DNA of 64,000 nucleotides from Rhexocercosporidium sp. MPI-PUGE-AT-0058. Taxonomy: Eukaryota; Ascomycota; Leotiomycetes; Helotiales. The notes beneath the pieces are model-generated. The model did not search any database, was not told the DNA's origin, and saw only the letters and a list, made by a program, of their open reading frames with translations. Below are positions 56,982 through 64,000 of the stretch, in pieces (the stretch's first letter is position 1; each line of letters opens with the position of its first letter). Made by a program: the position numbers and the translations under genes. The DNA lies in the NCBI GenBank assembly GCA_020746875.1, contig JAGTJL010000004.1:558001-622000 (forward strand), given 5' to 3'.

Positions 56982-57930
56982 ATGGAGGGTAATTACGATA
57001 TCTTCAAAACTCCTCCTAAGGGGTTTACTTTTGATGTCTTTGGCACGGTGGTGAGTGTTGTGCTTAGTGTTTCCCCTTATCCGAGACAAGCTGCACACTC
57101 ATCAACAATCACATTCACATCAAACCATTGGACTATCCTCACAAACCCTCGCAATACATTCTAGCAGCGATACATAGAAGAACTTACATAAGACAGGTTA
57201 ATTGGCGAGACACTGTAATCACCAAACTAATCGCCAGCGCCGCAGCCAAAACCTCTTCCTCATCCCTCACCCCAGAGCTCCGCACCAGACTCACTCAAGT
57301 CACCGATAAAGACTGGGCTGCATTCGCCGAAGAATGGAGAAAGACTTATTACCACTTCACGCATTCTTTCGTGCCCGGCAAGAGCGAGTGGCGAGATATA
57401 GACACGCACCACTACCTGTCCCTGATCGACCTGCTCAAGAAATGGGGCATCGATGGAGTGTACGATGAGAATGAGGTCAAGGAGTTAAGTCTCATCTGGC
57501 ACCATCTCGATCCCTGGGCGGATTCCTCAGCAGGTATCCGCGCCCTCGGCAAGAAGTTCATGACATCCACACTCTCGAATGGGAATCAGTCCCTGCTGAA
57601 GGATCTACAGGAGCACGGCAATCTGGGCTTCAAGATGCTGCAATCGTCGGGTGATTTCAAGGCGTATAAACCACATCCGAGTGTTTATCGGGGGCGGCGG
57701 CGAGGATGGGGTTGAGGACTGAGGAGGTTGCTATGGTTGCTGCGCATTTAAACGATTTGAAGGCTGCGAGGGGTTGTGGGATGAGGACTGTCTACGTGGA
57801 GAGGAGGATGGAGGAAGCGTGGAGTGTTGAGGGCGAGGAGTATGAGGATGCGAAGAGGTGGGTGGATGTGTGGGTTAAGGAGGAGGAGGAGGGGTTTTTG
57901 GAGGTTGCTAGGAGGTTTGGTATCAGTTGA
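56982..57930 (+). CDS. Haloacid dehalogenase type II-like hydrolase (one-base frameshift)
   Basis: Two exons, 56982-57050 and 57197-57930, would give about 267 residues. The HAD nucleophile is in FTFDVFGTVVNWRDTV, joined across a 146-nt intron. Downstream are LSLIWHHLDPWADSSAGI, the Ser/Thr motif TSTLSNGNQ, the Lys of motif III in YKPHPSVY, and the acidic motif IV as VAAHLNDLKAA. This order fits (S)-2-haloacid dehalogenases and their fungal relatives, whose natural substrates are mostly unknown. Right after PHPSVY the frame runs RGRRRGWG to a stop, while the expected GAAARMGLRTEEVAMVAAH continues in the next frame. A sixth G in the G5 run 57690-57694 restores it, and the exon sum is one short of 3n. 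Either an assembly error or a recent pseudogene. Confidence 0.84.
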
Positions 57931-60900
57931 GTTAAGCTGGGTGGAGTGCTATGGTGGAAGATGGAACCATTTCGCTCGGCGAAGTTTGACGATGCTGATT
58001 TCTGAATTTGCCTTCTGGTTGGACACGACCAAGTCATGTATGATAGAAAGTATAGAAGTGCATTTTTGTAACCAACGATGAGGTTTGACTTTCAACCGCA
58101 AGGTTCAAAGTCTCAGACGATAGACGACAATCGTCTGTTATCATGCTCATCGCATGTCCCGGACGGAATGAAGCCTTTGAGTTTGGTTTTCTCCTTCAAG
58201 ATATGGAGGTGAGTCGGTCAATTGGTCACTTCTAGTTGACTTTGACTCTTGTGTACGATCCTTCCCCATCCTTCGGCCTTATCCTCACAATCTATCTTGC
58301 AACTTTGTATTGCCACCTCATCGGCGTGTTTGAGCCCCTCAGCCATCATCCATGAATTTCAATCCTCGATGGCCAAACCCTTGATTCCTTGAAGTCACGG
58401 AGGGGAAAGCGGGTTCATCCTGACCGAAAAGTCTTAGATGGGATAAGATCGGATCATTAAGATACGGGCCCAGGCTCGGTTAGCTATCCCGACCCAAATC
58501 TAATCCCACCACCCGGGATGTGTGGACTCAATCTTAAGATGGGACCGGGATGTTGGAAAGTCTTTTCGTAGGTGGGAGTCTTCTGAAACGCAAAATAGCG
58601 GAGGTATCTTCTAGATACGGGCTCTGCTCATTTCGGGGAATGATGGATAGCGAGGATCTTTCTTTGATTCGCGATAGGGGAAGGTCGTACTCGGGCATCG
58701 TGGGGCTGTTGGTGGAATGCAGGATTTTATACTGAAGATGCTTGTTTTCTTGCGTTGAGGTTTTAAGAGGGGAGCTTGCATGTGGTGCCGAATGGGTGTG
58801 AGAGAACATTTCTAGTTGGTTTTCACCTGTTTTGAACTCCTTTCAACTCGATTCTCTCAAGAAGAGGCGCATGTTGGAGGAGGACTTGAGTTTTTTGACA
58901 CATGCTTCATTCCCCTCCACGAATCTTCCTGTCGCGCTGGAGTGGCTTCAAGTCCACCGGCCGATGTGGCGTTTAAATGGGAAGTTGTTGAAACGTAGAA
59001 GCGGCTCGTTAGCTAACGCGTAAAATAGACATGCGTGCTTGGACGTCTAATTTTTAGAAATAAGAGCCGCTAGTATTCGTGCTTTATGCGTACCATGCGG
59101 CCGGAAAGAGCCTTTCTCTACTCTGAATGGATGGGGGGACATGATTGGATATTTCTCTCGCTCTCTTGACGTGAAGATGTTGCTTCCCTGCTCTAACAGC
59201 TGGAAATAATCCTTCCCACGTGCCGGCAATCTATTATTTCCACTTTTGTTGACGATCTGGAGTGCAGAGGCGTGCGTCGTTAGGTTGTGCTCAGACCTGA
59301 AATGTGCAGAGCTAGGCTGGCTAGACAGGATCTAGGTTTTTGGGGACCTGCGAGAACTGGGATGCGAGAAGTACATACATGTAGGTAAAAAAAATTAACT
59401 GATTACTTGAACCTAGGTCTGGATCTAAGGCGATCAGCGTTGTAAAATAACAATCATACTAGCTCGGGGTCAAAGTGCAAATAGGGGAGATTCAAAATAA
59501 GCCTATGCAGTATCGTCACATTCCTGCAATCCATCACACGCACATCTCCCGTATCATGAAAAGGCACAATTAAAGCCCCCACCCTTGTCATTGTGCAAGA
59601 GCTGTTCGGCGGCGGTCCAGTTCAAGGGCCAAGCCAGTGGAAGAAGGTCTATCATGGTTACGAAGCTTGCCGGCCGCCTTTGTTACACAACTTCAGGGTT
59701 CTTTGTTGTGAATTTCTGGTTCCAAGGAATGCAAATCTGTCTGTAAGCATGTGCTCTGCTCCTGTTCCTGCTCCTGCTCCGTTACACCAGTCTGTGTTCG
59801 TCCTTTGTGTCCGCCATGAGCTGTCATCGAATTTAGGGAGAGTGTACAGAGCAGCTCAAGATCCGAGGTCAGAGCCAGCCCTTTCGGCACTTCTCTTTCT
59901 TGATGTCTTAGAACTGAGATCACCAAGCTGCATTCTGCAAAGTCTTGAGGTAGTTTGCAGTAGTCGTTGGTTAGACTTTCTCATGTCTCTCCCGACCATT
60001 CGGCTTCCCATGGAGAATTCCGGGTTTGGCTGAAGTTCTCTCCACTGGCACCCGCCACGGCACGACCCATTGGAGGAGGCTGTTAGTGGGCTCCATTCTC
60101 AAACATCCACCTCAAGTGCTAACTCAAAGTAAAATAAAAAAAGCTGCTAACCGCTTCTGAGCAAGAGACCCAACAGAGAGATTCAGCGAATAGAAATTTG
60201 ACTTTCCGCAGCCTCGGGACATTTTCTGATTTGACAAGGTCTTCCTGTCTTTGCACTGTCTCGCCTGTCATCGAATCGGTTTGGTTTAAAAAGTAAAGAA
60301 CGAAGGATCGTGAGGACAACACGAGCTTCTCCTTGCGGTAGAGGATTGTTGGCGACCTTTTAGGTGTCCGCCGGCTGTGAGGAATCTCGTGCCTGTAGCC
60401 CAATCGGACTTGCAGCATGAAGGAATCACAGGCTGAGCTGTTACAGGCCAGGCAAATCACACATTTTGGGCCTTGTTGAGTGGTGGAGACGATCAGCCAT
60501 TTTGCTGGTGGTGCTCCGTCGCAACGGCTTTGATCCGAAGGCCTGACTGAACAAGAGGCTAGAAATTTGCAGGATCATCAGCCAATGCCTTTTCGCCGTC
60601 AAGATCCATCCGTCACCACTCAACCCAACCGCAGGTGGCCCTGTTCCTATTCCTGCTCGTCTTTTGGTGTCTATGGTTCGCTGACGGGCTGGCGACCTTA
60701 GGTCACAATTCGGGTCGTCACTGCGAGCTGGGGATGAATGGCTCTGGCTCTGGCTCGGGCTCTGGCTCGAGCTTCTTTCACGATCTCGATGTGCCTGGCC
60801 TGGCCTGCTCTGCCGTCTGATGAGATCAAGTCTCTTCCGTTCCTCCCTCGACGAAGGGGAAGTAAAGGAAGTCTCTTCCCCTCTGTTCTGTGCCGTGTGT

Positions 60901-62915
60901 GACATCTTTTCGAATCTGTGCACGCTGGTGCATATCCCTCTGCATCTCTCTGCATCCGCATCTGCATCTACATGCATGTCCTGGACGCGAAAGATGCAGC
61001 CTGCATGAGCGCCGAGCAGGCCATCCTGGAGGGTCAGGGAAAGCCCAGGGCGGGCGAGGGTGCGGTGTCCCGAGCCTGGAGTTGACTCGGCCAGGGTGGG
61101 TATAGCTTATCTCGTTTAGCGTGTGGTCTCTGTTCGCTTCGCGTCCTTTGCCCCCTGAGGTCCCTGGATGAGCAGCGAACCAGAAAGAGCTGCTTGTGGG
61201 TGGACAATGAACAGGACAGAATGTGTGCTTGCACACACCACACCTACCAGGTACGTACCGTGCTCCGTACGTCCAGCCAGCCCAGTACTTGGAAGGACAA
61301 GTAGATAGGAGGGTAGGTAATTAAAGCTGCCCACCTCAATTCCAATTCCTCCGTAGCCCCCCCGTAGAGCCCCCTCACACCCCCGCCGCTAGTCCTGTCC
61401 ACCCCTGACGCTCTAGCCACATCCGGCTCTGGCGCTGCGCCGGGGCCAGTACGGCTTGAACCATTCAGCAACGGTGGGAAACGCAAAATGAGCAAGCAAG
61501 CAAAGCAAGTGCTATTACGACGCCGTACCGAGAGAGACCCTCGACCAACTAACTGACTGACTGACTGACTGACTGACTGCTGCTGCTCGATGAACTTCCC
61601 GAGATCTTGATCTTCGGCCTTCAATTTTACCTCCGTTCTGCTGCTTTTCTCTGCTCCTCCCTCCCCTTGTGCGCGTCGTCTCTCCCTCAGCCAGCGTGTC
61701 TGTCCGGTGCTGCCTCTGTATTTCATTGTTCAGTCCATCCGTCCCGTACGTGCTACGAAGGACCACGACGTCAAGCATTCGTCTGTCTGTACTCGAGTCC
61801 CGGCGATCAGACGAGGCACATGTCGAGGTAACGGTGAGACGAACAGCAAGCCTCCGTCTGAACCATTTTGCTTTTCTCGACGCGATTCTGATAGACGACG
61901 GTATGCCCCCTTTGTACGCTGTTCAAAACACCGTCTTCGCAGTTATACAGACTGCCTCGTCAAGCCATTGATCTCCCCTAATGCCTCTTCGCCGAGCTGG
62001 GCTTTTTATCTCGAGCACAATGGCTGATTCTTCTGGCGTTGGCAGTATTTCACGAGAGAACGATATCCCGAACCTCCCTCGCCGCCTTTCCTCGCGCATC
62101 TCGTCGCATTTCGATTTCTGCTGTCTCAATTCCAGCTCACAAGACATCTGCCGCCTTCAAAACACGCCAGCTCAACTCTGCAGGGCAGCAGTCACGGATC
62201 AGAATCGATATGAACGATTCGAGAAGGTTGCAGCCCAAACTCTAGAGCGAGGCTAGATCAGGAACCAAACCGTCAGCGTTTTTATGAATAAGTCGGAAGG
62301 AGTGCAAAAGTATTGTACTTCGAAACTTGTCCGGAACATCATTTATGCCATAGACGTTGGGATTCAAAAAGGTAAGCTCCAAGGTCAGAGCTTGTCGCTA
62401 TCACAACACGCAATCTTCCTTTCCCGCCGCCTTTCTTGCTGCCGATCGCGACTGATGTCTTGCTTAGTCTCTTGTGATCAGTCCAATTCTTCTGCTGCAT
62501 GCATACATGCTTCTTTTTACGGTGATAGATGTACATACCATCGTATGTGTTTTTCCACAATGGCCAGACCCCGCGTGCATTACGCTGGACCCCTGCCTGG
62601 CCGAAGTTATTTGACTGACATATATCAAAGCGTTTCAAGCCATTGTTGATTTAAATTCTCCGATTCGCCTCAGTGCCGATCCGGTAATCAAAGCATTTCC
62701 AAAACAGGTCCCAGTACGAATCTCTGGGATTTACTGCCGCAAAAACGGAGCCTTTCCAAGGATACCCTCGAGCCTCCTCACATTCCTTTTCGTCGAAACA
62801 ATTATTGATACAACTGCGGGTACTCTCTCTCCCCATTGATGTCGAGCTCTTGACGGATTTCGTCTGAAGAGTGTTGGTCTCTCGTTCTAGACGTGAAGTT
62901 TGGTCCGCAGCCAAC
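57931..62915. other. Gene-free stretch upstream of the coiled-coil gene
   Basis: 5.0 kb with no ORF I would call a gene. It includes a low-complexity minus-strand ORF (60441-60977) over Ser/Arg-coding repeats, an ACTG repeat, GGCTCT repeats near 60740 and a TGCATGCATACATGC element at 62496. The last kilobase is probably the promoter and leader of the next gene and may contain leader introns. Confidence 0.55.
61552..61579. repeat. (ACTG)7 tetranucleotide repeat
   Basis: Seven perfect tandem ACTG units followed by three CTG triplets. Confidence 0.95.
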
Positions 62916-64000
62916 ATGACGGCCTGGGAGACGGAAGACGAGTATGCTGCCGCTGCTCAAGCTTCTCTTCCCACTCCAACGGACACTCCCTACAGGACCC
63001 CTTCTCGAAGCTCGCGCCGTTCGTCGCGCCAAAAATCAATCTCTCCAGGTCCATCCTCGTCTCCTCCGCCGATGCCAACGGGCGAGAAAAATCGCCGAGG
63101 GTCTAAAGATGTAACCAATGATGAGAGGTAGATAATTTGCTTTCTCCCAACGTTCAATGCAAACTGACGCGTCCGATAGTATTTCGATACTCGATCCAAG
63201 ACGATTTACTCCAACCTTACATGCAAATCTAGTTTCCGAAATCCTCGCACTCCGAAGAGATCAAGAGGAGAAGATCAAGACTATCGAGCACTTGGAGACG
63301 GACCTGCACCATGCTAGAGGAGACCACGAGGAGCTGGATGCGAGTTTGGTGGCCACGTCCAAGGAGAACCGATCACTGAAGCGCCAGTTAGCTCTTCTAG
63401 AAGGAGGCACATCTTCAGCTCTTTCGGAATTGGCAAGAGAGCGCGATGAGGCCGTGGAGACTAACGCAGACAGTAAGCGAAGAGTTGAGACTCTGCAGAA
63501 GAAAGTCCGCAGCCAGGAAGAAGATTCGGACAGAGTCCATGAGTTATGGGCCCGAGACAAGGACAATTGGGAGGAAGAGAAGAGGAAGCTAGAGCGCAAG
63601 GTTCATGTGGCCGAAACACGATTGAAGACAGTCTTGGATGAAGTTGCCACATACCAGGCTCAAACGAATGGCCACCTTCACAATGAAAGCGAGGCTGAAG
63701 AGACATCGAGAGATCCTGTTCATGGCCATGGCAGCGATGCTGCAAGCGTAAGGACGATGAGTATGACTAACAGCATTCGATTCTCGATGTTGAATGGTCC
63801 CAACGGATACGGAGGGAGCAGATTGAATGGTGTGAGCTTGGCGGATGAGCTGGATCTGGATGAAGACGAGGATGAGACCGATCACGATGGCCGCGAGAGT
63901 ATCATATCTGTCAGGCACAACCGGAACCAAAGCCGCGAAAGCGTCATGTCGCGAAACCACCGTCGTAATCAAAGTATGGATAGTCTCATGCGGCCTGGTA
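62916..64000 (+). CDS. Coiled-coil protein, 5' part, runs off the window
   Basis: Exon 1 is 62916-63127 and exon 2 runs from 63180 past the right edge, giving about 344 residues. The start MTAWETEDEYAAAA is followed by a Ser/Pro/Arg-rich disordered stretch. After the 52-nt intron comes SISILDPRRFTPTLHANLVSE, then about 160 residues of heptad-like coiled coil (EILALRRDQEEKIKTIEHLE to KLERKVHVAETRLKTVLDEV). The visible end is acidic (DELDLDEDEDETDHD) and has a repeated R-x-x-R/N-QS-R/M motif (NRNQSRESVMSRN, HRRNQSMDSLM) that looks like basophilic-kinase sites. I do not recognise the family. It may be a scaffold or cytoskeleton-linked protein, which is inference only. Confidence 0.8.

Noticed and set aside
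60441..60977. 178-codon minus-strand ORF rich in Ser, Arg and Gln
   Set aside because: Built on simple repeats (SQSPSQSQ), no conserved segment, sits in the probable leader of the next gene.
61981..62256. 91-codon plus-strand ORF before the coiled-coil gene
   Set aside because: Could be a leader ORF, but nothing distinguishes it from chance.
1..64000. Secondary-metabolite cluster, transposon, RIP island or CRISPR array
   Set aside because: No synthase or synthetase core gene, no transposase or reverse transcriptase, no AT-rich block and no regularly spaced direct repeats were seen.

Overview
This window is nuclear DNA of a filamentous ascomycete (Pezizomycotina). Genes are split by short GT-AG introns, mostly 45-90 nt. 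The set includes a class III chitin synthase, a filamentous-type RAS2 with its serine/proline insert, and a C2H2 plus fungal-domain transcription factor. The protein wording feels closest to Leotiomycetes (Helotiales), but that narrower placement is an impression, not a demonstration. I see no AT-rich RIP-like islands, no recognisable transposon, no tRNA or rRNA gene and no CRISPR array.

Layout. 0.5-3.9 kb: C2H2/Fungal_trans regulator (-), then about 6 kb without a gene. 9.9-12.4 kb: a 2OG-Fe(II) oxygenase and a DxD-type HAD phosphatase, both on -. 13.1-23.8 kb is a dense housekeeping block: RFT1 (+) converging on DBP3 (-), ISU1 (-) diverging from UBP14 (+), and UBP14 converging on a DUG1-type dipeptidase (-). 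26.2 kb: one unrecognised 212-residue ORF. 28.0-38.9 kb: UBC12, ILV5 and a serine/threonine dehydratase-racemase (+), then C1-tetrahydrofolate synthase (-), which shares a divergent promoter with eIF3i (+). 41.5-44.4 kb: class III chitin synthase. 47.5-48.3 kb: RAS2, followed by a 6.2-kb gene-free stretch. 54.5-57.9 kb: a six-span membrane protein (-) diverging from a haloacid-dehalogenase-like gene (+). 62.9 kb to the right edge: the 5' part of a coiled-coil protein.

The genes mostly do general cell work: N-glycan precursor flipping, ribosome biogenesis and translation initiation, Fe-S assembly, ubiquitin recycling and neddylation, glutathione breakdown, branched-chain amino acid and one-carbon metabolism, cell-wall chitin and Ras signalling. 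The adjacent run ILV5, Ser/Thr dehydratase and C1-THF synthase is metabolically coherent.

The most notable irregularity is that three separate genes (RFT1, the Ser/Thr dehydratase and the dehalogenase) each lose frame by exactly one base, each at a short G or C run. One common cause, homopolymer under-calling in the assembly, is more likely than three independent pseudogenes. I did not find a convincing undescribed multi-gene system. The best leads are in-frame mitochondrial-type leaders on two enzymes usually drawn as cytosolic, a stop-free intron of length 3n in the unknown ORF, and repeated GTAC-type palindromes in the gene deserts. All exon joins were made by eye from GT-AG signals, reading frame and family knowledge. 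For every intact multi-exon gene complete in the window, the summed exon length is a multiple of three.
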